A stretch of 64,000 nucleotides of DNA from Flagellimonas ochracea (GTDB taxonomy: Bacteria; Bacteroidota; Bacteroidia; Flavobacteriales; Flavobacteriaceae): assembly GCF_009903685.1 (NCBI RefSeq), contig NZ_JAAABI010000004.1:62001-126000 (forward strand). Direction: 5' to 3'. Shown here one piece after another: positions 1-8,419 of this stretch. The position numbers and the translations under genes were made by a program. Position 1 is the first letter of the stretch; each line of letters opens with the position of its first letter. Below the pieces are notes generated by a model. It saw only the letters and a list, made by a program, of their open reading frames with translations. It made no database searches and was not told where the DNA came from.

Positions 1-140
1 TTAGGCTCTACAAGGGTTTTGCGTACCCATCCAGTGATGATAGCCCCATAGCATTCGGCGCTGACTAAAAATCCGTAGCAAATTCGAAACACCACCAATT
101 GGGCGTTGTCTATTCTTCTAAAAAGAAAACGGTCAAGCAT
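1..140 (-). CDS. HTTM-domain membrane protein, N-terminal part only
   Basis: An open frame runs from an ATG at 140-138 off the left edge of the window. The visible 46 residues begin MLDRFLFRRIDNAQLVVFRI, and an aromatic, hydrophobic stretch with GWVRKTLVEP follows. This matches the start of flavobacterial HTTM (vitamin K-dependent gamma-carboxylase-like) membrane proteins as I remember them. The start codon directly abuts the ribF stop, so the two genes are probably co-transcribed. The C-terminal part is outside the window, so function cannot be judged. Confidence 0.6.
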   Translation of the reverse strand, partial: MLDRFLFRRIDNAQLVVFRICYGFLVSAECYGAIITGWVRKTLVEP

Positions 141-1070
141 CTATTTAGAAATTAGTTCCAGAGAGTGGTTTCTATCCTTCTTCAGTTGCCTTTGCAACTC
201 GTCAACAGTTTCAAATTTGTGCTCATCACGGATTCGATGCAATAGGCCAACTTGAATTTTTTGACCATACAGATTGCCATCAAAGTCAAAAAAATTGATT
301 TCTATACTTTTTTCCGTTCCGGAAACAGTGGGGTTGAACCCGATGTTCATCATGCCATGATATTGCTTACCTTGAATTTCACTCTGAACCACGTACACTC
401 CATTTTTGGGAATTAGCTTGTAGTCTTCGGCTATATGGAGATTTGCAGTTGGGAACCCGAACTGTTTTCCCAAACCTTTTCCCTTGGTGATGGTGCCCGT
501 CAGCATATAGGGATAGTTGAGGTAGTCATTGGCTGTAACTATGTCCCCTTCCAAAAGGGCTTTTCTAATTTTTGTTGAACTCACGGAAACCTCGTCAATC
601 TCCTGAACTGGGATTTCCTCTACTTCAAAATCCAAAGTGTTTCCAAAGGCGATAAGGTCTTGAATGTTGGCATTGCGGTTTCTGCCAAAGCGATGGTCAT
701 AGCCAATAATGATTTTTTTGGCTTTGAGGCTATTGACCAGAATATCCCGCACAAATTCGGTTGCCGAAAGTCTGGAAAACTTTTTGGTGAAGGGGTGGAC
801 AATTAAATAATCGAGCCCCATCCTAGCCAGAATCTGTTTTTTTTCCTCAAGTGTATTTAGCAATTGGATATCGGCATCTTTCTGCAAAACCATCCGGGGA
901 TGTGGGAAAAAGGTAAGCACTGTAGATTTTAAACCAGAACTTTTGGCATCATTTATGAGGCGTTCCAGTATCTTGCGATGACCAAGGTGAACGCCATCAA
1001 ATGTGCCTATGGTTATGGCTGTTTGATGCCCAATACCTTTAAAATGAGAAATATCTTGGATTGTTTCCAC
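141..1070 (-). CDS. ribF: Bifunctional riboflavin kinase / FAD synthetase
   Basis: The 309-residue protein converts riboflavin to FMN and then FMN to FAD in the cytosol. The N-terminal nucleotidyltransferase half carries GTFDGVHLGH at residues 22-31, which is the HxGH-type nucleotide-binding motif of FAD synthetases. The C-terminal half carries the riboflavin kinase signature GKGLGKQFGFPTANL. The length is normal for the family. It lies directly upstream of the HTTM gene with no gap, which suggests an operon. It is divergent from the metalloprotease gene, whose ATG lies only 56 bp away, so both promoters must fall in or near that short interval. The identification is secure. Confidence 0.96.
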   Translation of the reverse strand: METIQDISHFKGIGHQTAITIGTFDGVHLGHRKILERLINDAKSSGLKSTVLTFFPHPRMVLQKDADIQLLNTLEEKKQILARMGLDYLIVHPFTKKFSRLSATEFVRDILVNSLKAKKIIIGYDHRFGRNRNANIQDLIAFGNTLDFEVEEIPVQEIDEVSVSSTKIRKALLEGDIVTANDYLNYPYMLTGTITKGKGLGKQFGFPTANLHIAEDYKLIPKNGVYVVQSEIQGKQYHGMMNIGFNPTVSGTEKSIEINFFDFDGNLYGQKIQVGLLHRIRDEHKFETVDELQRQLKKDRNHSLELISK

Positions 1071-1126
1071 CTTATCGAGAAAATAAAAAAGGCTTATTTT
1101 TGAAATTTGACCGATGCCCTAATCGT

Positions 1127-4100
1127 ATGAAAGCTAAATTACATCTTGTTTTTTCAATAACCATAATTTTCGCCTGCTTTTCCTCATATGGGCAACAAGG
1201 GTATTGGAAATCCATTTCCAAAGAATCGAGTTTTAAAAGCGCTTCGGTAAAGAACATGTCAAAAGCAGGAGCCGCTTTTTCGTTGAATAAAACTGCATTT
1301 GAAAAGGAATTGCAACAACTGTCTTTTTTAAAGGGTCAAAAAAAAGTGACCTATTTTCCTGTTTCAGAGAATGAGATGGTTGCATTTGCACTAGAAGAAA
1401 CTCCTTTGTTAAGTGAAGAATTGGCCAAGAAATTTCCCAAGATAAAATCGTACTCCGGGTTAAGCTTAGATGGAAAATTTAAGATAAAACTAAGTGGTTC
1501 TCATAAAGGACTGCAGGGAATGGTTGTGAACGTGACGGATAAAAAGACCATTTTTATGGAAAAGGTTTCCAACAAAACGGATACTTACATTTTGTATGAA
1601 AAAGGTTCAGGGGCTTCCGCCAAGGAGGATTTTGTGTGTGAAACAGCAAAGCTGCAATCTACAGTTTTCAAGACCATTGTGCCTTTAGTGGATGATCAAT
1701 TGCTAAGGAGATATAGAATAGCCGTATCCGCTTCCGGAGAGTATACCCAATTTCATGGGGGAACGGTGGCAGATGCATTAGCTGCAATCAACGCAACATT
1801 GACTCGGGTCAATCAGGTGTTTGAAACCGATTTGGGGGTGACCTTGGAACTGGTTCCCAATAACGACCTCGTGATTTTTACCAACCCAAATACTGATCCA
1901 TATACCTCCAATTTGAATGGCGAAGTACAAAATACATTGACAACAACCATTGGAGAGGCAAACTACGATGTTGGCCATCTTTTTCACAAAGTTGGTGAAG
2001 GCGAGGATAATGGAAATGCAGGCTTTATAGGTGCTGTTTGTTCGGACAATCAAAAGGGGAGTGCTTTTTCGGCAGCTTTTATTCCCCAAGGGGATGTCTT
2101 TGATTTTGACTATGTATCGCATGAACTCGGACATCAGTTCGGGGCGAACCATACCTGGTCTTTTGAGTCCGAAGGTACCGGAGTTCAGGCCGAACCTGCA
2201 AGTGGAACTACAATAATGGGCTATGCAGGCATTGTTGGGGAAAACAATGTAGCACCCAATGGCGATGATTATTTCCACTACTATAGTATTTTGCAGATAA
2301 CGAATTATTTGCAAACCACTTCTTGTGCACAGACAGTTGCGCTTACCAATTCACCTCCTGTGGTTACTCCCATGGGGGACTATATCATTCCCAAGGGAAC
2401 TGCTTTTGTACTCGAAGGTTTGGCCATTGATCCAGACCCAGGGGATGTATTGACCTATACATGGGAACAAATTGACAATGGGGTGGTTACAACAACGACC
2501 TTCGGTCCAGAAAATCCGAGCTCGGCCAATTTTAGGTCCTTACCACCCAGTGTAAATCCGGCACGGTATTTTCCTGGACTTTCTGAAGTAATCCAGGGCA
2601 ACCTGACCCAAACCAATCCACAGATCAATGAAGCATGGGAAACGGTCTCCAATGTGGAACGTGACCTAAATTTTGCTTTGACCGTAAGGGACAATGCTTC
2701 AGGAGGTGGCCAAGTGATTTCAGATGTCCTCAATGTTCGAGTTATTAATGCCGCAGGCCCGTTTGTGGTTACCTCGCAGACATCAGCGGAAGTTTATGAG
2801 GCCGGAAGTATCCAAGAAATTACATGGGACGTAGCCAACACAAATCAGTCGCCCATCGATGCACAAATGGTGGATATTTATCTTTCCACTGACGGCGGAA
2901 CCGGTTTCCCGATTCTTTTGGCCGACGATACGTTGAATGATGGAATGGAAGATGTTTTGATTCCCGGAAATGTAACAAGCGGTGCCAGAGTTATGGTTAA
3001 AGCCAGTAACAACGTGTTTTTTGCAGTGAATGATTCGAATTTCTCAATTCAACAAGATGAGGTTGTACTGGCGTTTGATAGTCTTGACCATGAAGTTTGC
3101 CAGCCCAACGATATCACCATTCCATTTGCATACCAGACTTTTGACGGTTTCAATGAAACATCTACATTTTCGGCTGACGTACCTGCTGGCTTGACTGCTT
3201 TGTTTAGTCCGGTTGATGCGACCAGTGATGATACCACGGTGGATTTGACCTTGTCCAACACGAACAATGTTGCACCTGGGATATATGACATTACAGTGAC
3301 ATCAACTTCTGCATCCGTCACCAAAGAAGTTGTCTTGTCAGTTGCTATACGAGATACGGGATTCACGGATGTAGTGCTTACATCGCCGGTTGATGGAGCG
3401 GCCAATGTATCATTAAATGCGCAATTAAGTTGGGAAGCGGACCCGCTTTATTCTGGCTATGACGTTGAAGTTGCAACAGATGTTGGTTTTTCGAGCATTG
3501 TTGCATCAGCTACTGTTCCCTTTAACTTTTACCTAGCTACCGATTTACTGGAACAAACCGATTATTTTTGGCGGGTACGTCCCAATAATGGATGTGGCAC
3601 TGGAACATTTGGAACGCCATTTAGTTTTACAACTACTCAGGTTGAGTGCAAAAGTTTTGATGGAGCTAATAACCTTCCTCTTGAAATACCAGCCGTAGGA
3701 ACACCGACAGTGTCAACCTCCATTCAATTTTTTGAGGATTTGGTGATTTCTGATTTGAATGTAAACTTGGAATTGACTCATAGTTATTTGGAAGACTTGG
3801 TAATAAGCCTCATTTCTCCAGCAGGAACAAGAGTGACCCTTGTGGCAAACACTTGTGGAGATTTAAATGATATAAATGCAATATTTGATGATGATGGTGC
3901 TCAAATCACCTGTTCAGGCAATCCTGCAATTTCTGGGACGGTCAGTCCATTTGGATCCTTGGCTTCCTTAAATGGTGAATCCACTTTGGGTGAATGGATT
4001 TTGGAGATTAGGGATATTTTTGAAAGTGATGGGGGGTCTTTAAATAGCTTTTCTCTTGATATATGTGCCGAAGGTGCATTCAGGCCCGATGAAGATGAAG

Positions 4101-4903
4101 ATGGTGTTTTTGATGATGGTGATGATTTGTGTTTAGGAACACCTAAAGGTACCGAAGTGGATGTCACAGGATGCCCGATCAATCGATTTCCTGCTGATAA
4201 CTTTGTGGTCGAAATACAAAGCGAGGCATGTCGTAGTAATAATGATGGTTCAGTAACAGTTACAGCTTCCGATACTTCCATATCCTCTACGGCAGTATTG
4301 AATGGAGCAGGAACCACATTGAATGCAGATTTTACAAATGCACACACCTTTCAGAATATAGGGGCGGGAACCTACACGCTTTGCATAAACGGTACAAACG
4401 GCATGACCACGTTTCAAGAAACATGTTTTGAAATAATCGTTTCCGAACCCGAGGTATTATCCGTGGATGCGCTCATTGTGGATTCTGGATTGCTGGAGCT
4501 GACCTTGGATGGAGGCAATTTCTATAACATAGAACTTAATGGGTTGGTAGCACAGACAGAAGAATCCAAAATAAAAATTCCCCTTGCCCAGGGGCGTAAC
4601 TCGCTAAAAGTATACACTAATTTGCCCTGTCAAGGTACGTTTGAAGATAATTTCTTCTTTTCGTCCAAACCTATATTGTATCCAAATCCAGTAGTTGCAA
4701 GCAGCAAAATCTTCTTGAATGGTTTTTCTGGTACTGTGGGTATTGAAGTATTTTCTATGGACGGAAAACTTGCCATGACAGATGCGAAAACTGTAAACGG
4801 AAATGAATTAGAACTGGATTTTTCAGTATTGTCATCGGGCACATACGTACTAAAGGTGAAGACCGACAATACTACTGAAACATTTAAATTGATTAAAAGA
4901 TGA
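1127..4903 (+). CDS. Secreted reprolysin-like zinc metalloprotease with P domain and T9SS type A sorting domain
   Basis: I chose the ATG at 1127 because it begins a clear signal peptide (MKAKLHLVFSITIIFACFSS). The upstream frame has no such signal. The zincin motif HELGHQFGANH starts near residue 332, followed by a Met-turn (IMGYAG) near 363, as in M12B-like proteases. Ig/Fn3-like segments follow, then a proprotein-convertase P-like domain (about 842-970) and an Asp-rich thrombospondin type 3-like stretch (DEDEDGVFDDGDDLC, about 988). The end is a type A T9SS sorting domain (YPNPV near 1184, ending KLIKR). The product is expected to be exported through the outer membrane and to digest extracellular protein. 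Its stop overlaps the next gene's ATG by 4 nt. Confidence 0.9.
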   Translation: MKAKLHLVFSITIIFACFSSYGQQGYWKSISKESSFKSASVKNMSKAGAAFSLNKTAFEKELQQLSFLKGQKKVTYFPVSENEMVAFALEETPLLSEELAKKFPKIKSYSGLSLDGKFKIKLSGSHKGLQGMVVNVTDKKTIFMEKVSNKTDTYILYEKGSGASAKEDFVCETAKLQSTVFKTIVPLVDDQLLRRYRIAVSASGEYTQFHGGTVADALAAINATLTRVNQVFETDLGVTLELVPNNDLVIFTNPNTDPYTSNLNGEVQNTLTTTIGEANYDVGHLFHKVGEGEDNGNAGFIGAVCSDNQKGSAFSAAFIPQGDVFDFDYVSHELGHQFGANHTWSFESEGTGVQAEPASGTTIMGYAGIVGENNVAPNGDDYFHYYSILQITNYLQTTSCAQTVALTNSPPVVTPMGDYIIPKGTAFVLEGLAIDPDPGDVLTYTWEQIDNGVVTTTTFGPENPSSANFRSLPPSVNPARYFPGLSEVIQGNLTQTNPQINEAWETVSNVERDLNFALTVRDNASGGGQVISDVLNVRVINAAGPFVVTSQTSAEVYEAGSIQEITWDVANTNQSPIDAQMVDIYLSTDGGTGFPILLADDTLNDGMEDVLIPGNVTSGARVMVKASNNVFFAVNDSNFSIQQDEVVLAFDSLDHEVCQPNDITIPFAYQTFDGFNETSTFSADVPAGLTALFSPVDATSDDTTVDLTLSNTNNVAPGIYDITVTSTSASVTKEVVLSVAIRDTGFTDVVLTSPVDGAANVSLNAQLSWEADPLYSGYDVEVATDVGFSSIVASATVPFNFYLATDLLEQTDYFWRVRPNNGCGTGTFGTPFSFTTTQVECKSFDGANNLPLEIPAVGTPTVSTSIQFFEDLVISDLNVNLELTHSYLEDLVISLISPAGTRVTLVANTCGDLNDINAIFDDDGAQITCSGNPAISGTVSPFGSLASLNGESTLGEWILEIRDIFESDGGSLNSFSLDICAEGAFRPDEDEDGVFDDGDDLCLGTPKGTEVDVTGCPINRFPADNFVVEIQSEACRSNNDGSVTVTASDTSISSTAVLNGAGTTLNADFTNAHTFQNIGAGTYTLCINGTNGMTTFQETCFEIIVSEPEVLSVDALIVDSGLLELTLDGGNFYNIELNGLVAQTEESKIKIPLAQGRNSLKVYTNLPCQGTFEDNFFFSSKPILYPNPVVASSKIFLNGFSGTVGIEVFSMDGKLAMTDAKTVNGNELELDFSVLSSGTYVLKVKTDNTTETFKLIKR

Positions 4904-5586
4904 AAAAGTATCTTTTTCCTTTATTAACCCTACTATTGCTTGCTTCGTGCGGGGGCAATGACGACCCACCACCTGCGCCCGGAGGAGCAAGTTTGGTTTT
5001 TCCTGAGGAGAATTCGGAGTGTACCACAGGTACTAGTGTCAATGAAAATTTAAGCCAGGTTACTTTTGAGTGGTCGGCTTCCACAAATACGGATAGTTAT
5101 ACGTTAAGCGCGGTAAACCTGGATACGAATGTCCCTCAGACTATATCTACTGCGGCTACTTCTGCAAGTTTATCAATTGCCAAGGGCACCCCTTTTTCTT
5201 GGTCGGTCACATCACGTAATTCAAAATCGGAACAAGTAGCGAGCAGCGAAACTTGGTTATTCTATAATGCCGGAACGCAAACCTCCTATGCACCATTTCC
5301 TGCACAATTGGTAAGTCCAATATCAGGATCTACTGTTCAAAAGGATATTGCCAATGAAGTATTACTTCGATGGTCGGGAGCTGATGTGGACAACGATATT
5401 GATGCATTTCAAATTTTCTTTTCGGACCAAAATCCACCACAAACAGAGGCGGGAAGCACTAGCGCATCTGTTATGGAGCTTGCCGTAAGCGTTACCTCGA
5501 ATACTGTGTATTATTGGAGGGTCATCACAACCGACTCGCAAGGGAATACATCCGATTCGGGAGTCTTTGAATTTAAAGTCTTCTGA
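4900..5586 (+). CDS. Small Fn3-like lipoprotein coupled to the metalloprotease gene
   Basis: The 228-residue protein starts with a lipoprotein signal (MKKYLFPLLTLLLLASCGG; lipobox LLASC), then a Pro-rich linker and two fibronectin/Ig-like beta repeats rich in aromatic W.V motifs (FEWSAST, FSWSVTSR, YYWRVITTD). It should be anchored to a membrane after export. The ATGA overlap with the metalloprotease gene suggests translational coupling. A protein with the same layout follows the BspA-like gene at 11647, so it may be a dedicated partner of a T9SS cargo. No catalytic motif is visible. The stop abuts the convergent pth stop without any spacer. Confidence 0.85.
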   Translation: MKKYLFPLLTLLLLASCGGNDDPPPAPGGASLVFPEENSECTTGTSVNENLSQVTFEWSASTNTDSYTLSAVNLDTNVPQTISTAATSASLSIAKGTPFSWSVTSRNSKSEQVASSETWLFYNAGTQTSYAPFPAQLVSPISGSTVQKDIANEVLLRWSGADVDNDIDAFQIFFSDQNPPQTEAGSTSASVMELAVSVTSNTVYYWRVITTDSQGNTSDSGVFEFKVF

Positions 5587-6216
5587 TTAGGTTCCGTTAA
5601 ATTGGTTCATGGTATTTTTGACACCTGAAAAAACAAAGGATTTTATAAGGGCAGCAGATCTTTTAAGGCGCTCTTGTATTGCGCTTGTCTCCTCCTCATT
5701 CCATGTGCCCAATACGTATTCTACTTGTCTTCCCTTGCTGAATTCTGATCCCACACCAAATCTGAAACGATTATAATTAGTTGTTTGGAGCAGGTCCTGA
5801 ATGTTTTTTAGGCCGTTATGTCCCCCATCACTTCCCTTGGTTTTAAGTCTCAAGGTACCGAAAGACAGGTTGATGTCATCGGTAACAACTAGAACATTTT
5901 CTAAAGGAATTTTTTCCTTCTCCATCCAATATTTGACAGCTTTTCCACTAAGATTCATGTAGGTCGATGGTTTTAAGCAAAGAACACTTCGGCCTTTGTG
6001 CTTAAAAGTAGAAATCGCCCCAAACTTGGCTGGTTCAAATTTGAAATTTTCCTGTTCGGCAAGAAAATCCAATATTTTGAAACCGATGTTGTGTCGGGTC
6101 TCTTCATATTCAGGCCCAATATTGCCCAATCCAACCACAAGGAATTTTTTCATAGCGTCCGTTTCTTGAAGCCACCTTTTTGATGTGCCAAATAAATTAT
6201 GTATCCATTGAAACAT
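5587..6216 (-). CDS. pth: Peptidyl-tRNA hydrolase
   Basis: The protein releases tRNA from prematurely terminated peptidyl-tRNAs in the cytosol. The family signature KFLVVGLGNIGPEYEETRHN is present, with the catalytic His in TRHNIGF, and so is the GSDGGHNGLKNI loop. The annotated frame has 209 residues. A second ATG 21 codons in (MKKFLVVGLG) would give the canonical start, but I recall flavobacterial homologs carrying a short extra N-terminal segment, so the longer form is kept. The gene follows prs and rplY on the same strand, which is a common bacterial grouping around ribosome function. Confidence 0.96.
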   Translation of the reverse strand: MFQWIHNLFGTSKRWLQETDAMKKFLVVGLGNIGPEYEETRHNIGFKILDFLAEQENFKFEPAKFGAISTFKHKGRSVLCLKPSTYMNLSGKAVKYWMEKEKIPLENVLVVTDDINLSFGTLRLKTKGSDGGHNGLKNIQDLLQTTNYNRFRFGVGSEFSKGRQVEYVLGTWNEEETSAIQERLKRSAALIKSFVFSGVKNTMNQFNGT

Positions 6217-6305
6217 GAATGGAATTCTAAACGCTTAAAAATACAAAAGCATCCTAAATTCTACATAAACTGTAAAACAAGGATGCCTTGGTATGAATTG
6301 AATAT

Positions 6306-6965
6306 TTACTCTGTAGTTTCTGCAGCTGGAGCTTCTGCACCACCTTCCTCTGAGGTAGTTGCTTCTGCACCTTCTTCTGCACCTTCTTCTTCCTCTTCTT
6401 CCTCTTCATCATCAACGGAAGTTCTGGAAGCCTTAACTTGTACGACGGCTGTACTGTCTGGGTGAAGAATGGTATAATCATCATTCAACAAGGTTTCCAC
6501 CGGAATGGTACCGCCGATTCTCAGTTTGGAAATATCTATGGTGATAAAATCTGGAAGTAACTCAGGTAAAGCCCGGATGGCAAGTTTCCTTTTTCTGAAA
6601 AGCAAACGTCCACCATTCCGTACACCTGGAGAATTTCCTTCCAACCGCACAGGAATGTTCATGGTTACTGGTTTGTCTTTGAACAATTGGTAAAAATCCA
6701 TGTGCAAAATCTTATCGGTTACAGGATGAAACTGAATATCCTGCATAACGGCATCAAACTTTTGACCATTTTGCAACTCAATCACAACAGTGTGTGCATT
6801 GGGAGTGTAGACCAAATTCTTGAATGCAAGCTCATCTGCTGAAAAGTGCAAAGCCTTATCCCCCCCGTACAACACGCAAGGGACCTTTCCAGCATTACGT
6901 AGGGCCTTGGTCGCTGCCTTGCCCACGCTTTCTCTTTGGGATCCTTTGATAGTAATTGATTTCAT
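6306..6965 (-). CDS. rplY: 50S ribosomal protein L25 / general stress protein Ctc
   Basis: The 219-residue protein has the L25 fold at the N-terminus ([20 protein letters not shown], then VPCVLYGG) and the TL5/Ctc-type C-terminal domain ([26 protein letters not shown] in outline). It binds 5S rRNA in the large subunit. The last ~33 residues form a low-complexity tail of Glu, Ala, Gly and Thr encoded by a GAA/GAG-rich run. Such tails are common in Bacteroidota L25. It lies between prs and pth on the same strand and is probably part of one transcript with prs. Confidence 0.95.
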   Translation of the reverse strand: MKSITIKGSQRESVGKAATKALRNAGKVPCVLYGGDKALHFSADELAFKNLVYTPNAHTVVIELQNGQKFDAVMQDIQFHPVTDKILHMDFYQLFKDKPVTMNIPVRLEGNSPGVRNGGRLLFRKRKLAIRALPELLPDFITIDISKLRIGGTIPVETLLNDDYTILHPDSTAVVQVKASRTSVDDEEEEEEEEGAEEGAEATTSEEGGAEAPAAETTE

Positions 6966-7023
6966 AATAACTAGTAACTATAAATATTTAATTGTTTCTG
7001 ATATACTTTTCGAATTGCACAGG

Positions 7024-7049
7024 CCTATCAGCCTGAGCGTAGTCGAAGG
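7024..7049. repeat. Short GC-rich intergenic repeat-like sequence after prs
   Basis: The sequence includes CCTGAGCGTAGTCGAAGG and directly follows the prs stop codon. I recall this string as a frequently dispersed intergenic sequence in Bacteroidota genomes. Only one copy is seen in this window, so its repeat status rests on memory rather than on the sequence shown. Confidence 0.35.
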
Positions 7050-7994
7050 CTACATTAAAAATTTGGAGGATATTGAAGTGTTGTGGTGCACACGATGCAT
7101 TACATCGGCGAACAAATCCGCACAGCTCAATACCTTTACTTTGTCCTTGTTATGCTCAACAGGGATTGAATCGGTAATGATCAATTCCTTGAGTGTTGAT
7201 TTTTCTATTTTTTCATAGGCATTACCTGACAATAAACCATGGGTGGTAATGGCTCTAACGCTTTGTGCGCCTCGTTCCATCATCAGGTCCGCGGCTTTGG
7301 TAAGCGTTCCGGCAGTATCCACCATATCGTCCACCAATACCACATTTTTATCCTTCACGTCCCCAATGAGTTCCATATGGGAAATGACATTGGCTTTGGC
7401 CCGTTGCTTGTAGCAAATGACCACATCACATTCCAGCGCTTTGGAATAGGCATAGGCCCTTTTGGAACCGCCCATGTCCGGTGACGCCACGCAAAGGTTG
7501 TCCAAGTTCAATTTCTTTAAATAGGGCAAGAAAAGGGTGGAGGCAAACAAATGATCCACGGGTTTTTCAAAGAACCCCTGAATCTGATCGGCATGCAGGT
7601 CCATGGTGATGATTCTGGTTGCCCCTGCGGTCTCCAACATTTTCGCCACCAGTTTTGCGGCTATGGGAACCCGTGGTTTGTCCTTCCGGTCCTGTCTGGC
7701 CCAACCGAAGTAGGGCATCACTGCAGTGATGTGACGGGCAGAAGCTCTTTTGGCCGCATCCAGCATCAACAACATTTCCATTAGATTTTCGGGACCTGGA
7801 TGCGTGGAACCGATAATAAAGATTCTGGCTCCCCGTATGGATTCCTCGAACGAAGGCTGGAATTCACCATCACTGTATCTGGAGAATTGGACTTTTCCCA
7901 AATCGGCACCATAGGAGGCAGCAATTTTCTTACCCAGCACAACGCTTTGTGTGCAAGCAAAAATTTTGGGTTCCGGAACTCTATAGGACATCAC
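7050..7994 (-). CDS. prs: Ribose-phosphate pyrophosphokinase (PRPP synthetase)
   Basis: The enzyme makes PRPP from ribose 5-phosphate and ATP for nucleotide, His and Trp synthesis. Visible motifs are SRYSDGEF near the N-terminus, the ATP-binding PYFGWARQDRK segment, the catalytic MDLHADQIQGFF region and the PRPP loop VVLVDDMVDTAGT. The length of 314 residues is standard. Two Met codons open the frame (MMSYRVPEPK) and either could be used. A TAAATTTG promoter element lies 49 bp upstream. Downstream on the same strand are rplY and pth. Confidence 0.97.
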   Translation of the reverse strand: MMSYRVPEPKIFACTQSVVLGKKIAASYGADLGKVQFSRYSDGEFQPSFEESIRGARIFIIGSTHPGPENLMEMLLMLDAAKRASARHITAVMPYFGWARQDRKDKPRVPIAAKLVAKMLETAGATRIITMDLHADQIQGFFEKPVDHLFASTLFLPYLKKLNLDNLCVASPDMGGSKRAYAYSKALECDVVICYKQRAKANVISHMELIGDVKDKNVVLVDDMVDTAGTLTKAADLMMERGAQSVRAITTHGLLSGNAYEKIEKSTLKELIITDSIPVEHNKDKVKVLSCADLFADVMHRVHHNTSISSKFLM

Positions 7995-8042
7995 AATCTG
8001 TTGTTAGCTAACTTTTTAAGTGCTTTTCCTCAAAAAGAGGTG

Positions 8043-8050
8043 CAAATTTA
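8043..8050 (-). promoter_or_regulatory. Candidate -7 promoter element for prs-rplY-pth
   Basis: Read on the minus strand the site is TAAATTTG, a match to the Bacteroidota -7 consensus TAnnTTTG, about 49 bp upstream of the prs start. No strong -33 TTTG is visible at ideal spacing. Confidence 0.5.
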
Positions 8051-8089
8051 AAAATTAATTCGGGTTGCTAAAGGAATATTGATTCTAAT

Positions 8090-8122
8090 TTTGGTGGTAA
8101 ACAAAATAATTTTTTAGCTTTG
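8090..8122 (+). promoter_or_regulatory. Promoter for tRNA-Leu
   Basis: TTTG at 8090-8093 and TAGCTTTG at 8115-8122 are separated by 21 bp. This matches the Bacteroidota sigma-A consensus (TTTG, 19-21 bp, TAnnTTTG). It lies 34 bp before the mature tRNA 5' end. Confidence 0.75.
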
Positions 8123-8156
8123 CATCCGCTTTGACAACATGTCAAGACATATTTAT

Positions 8157-8238
8157 GCCTTGGTGGCGGAATTGGTAGACGCGCTGGATTCAAAATCCAG
8201 TTCTTTCGGGAGTGTGGGTTCGATTCCCACCCAAGGTA
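8157..8238 (+). tRNA. tRNA-Leu (anticodon CAA)
   Basis: The acceptor strands GCCTTGG and CCAAGGT pair (with G1-T wobble), the discriminator is A, and the anticodon stem-loop is CTGGA-TTCAAAA-TCCAG with CAA at 8191-8193. There is a class II variable arm, and the T-arm loop is TTCGATT. No CCA is encoded. The gene is preceded by a good promoter. Confidence 0.97.
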
Positions 8239-8419
8239 CTTTAGAGGCCGAGATGAAAATCTTGGCCTTTAGTTTTTGGGGTCTAATCTTCAGCAGTTTG
8301 ATTGTTTTACTATTAAGACTCCAACTATTTTTTGTGAAAAACCTATATTGGGGTAGATTGAACGAAATCGAGTTGAAATGATAAGATTTATTTCTATTTT
8401 GTAGCAATAAATCTATTGC

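Noticed and set aside
1778..2314. 178-residue minus-strand ORF inside the metalloprotease gene
   Set aside because: The sense frame contains the complete zincin motif and domains. The antisense frame has no family-like pattern.
6199..6484. Overlapping plus- and minus-strand ORFs rich in Ser or Lys/Gln at the rplY 3' end
   Set aside because: They are reading-frame shadows of the Glu/Ala-rich tail of L25.
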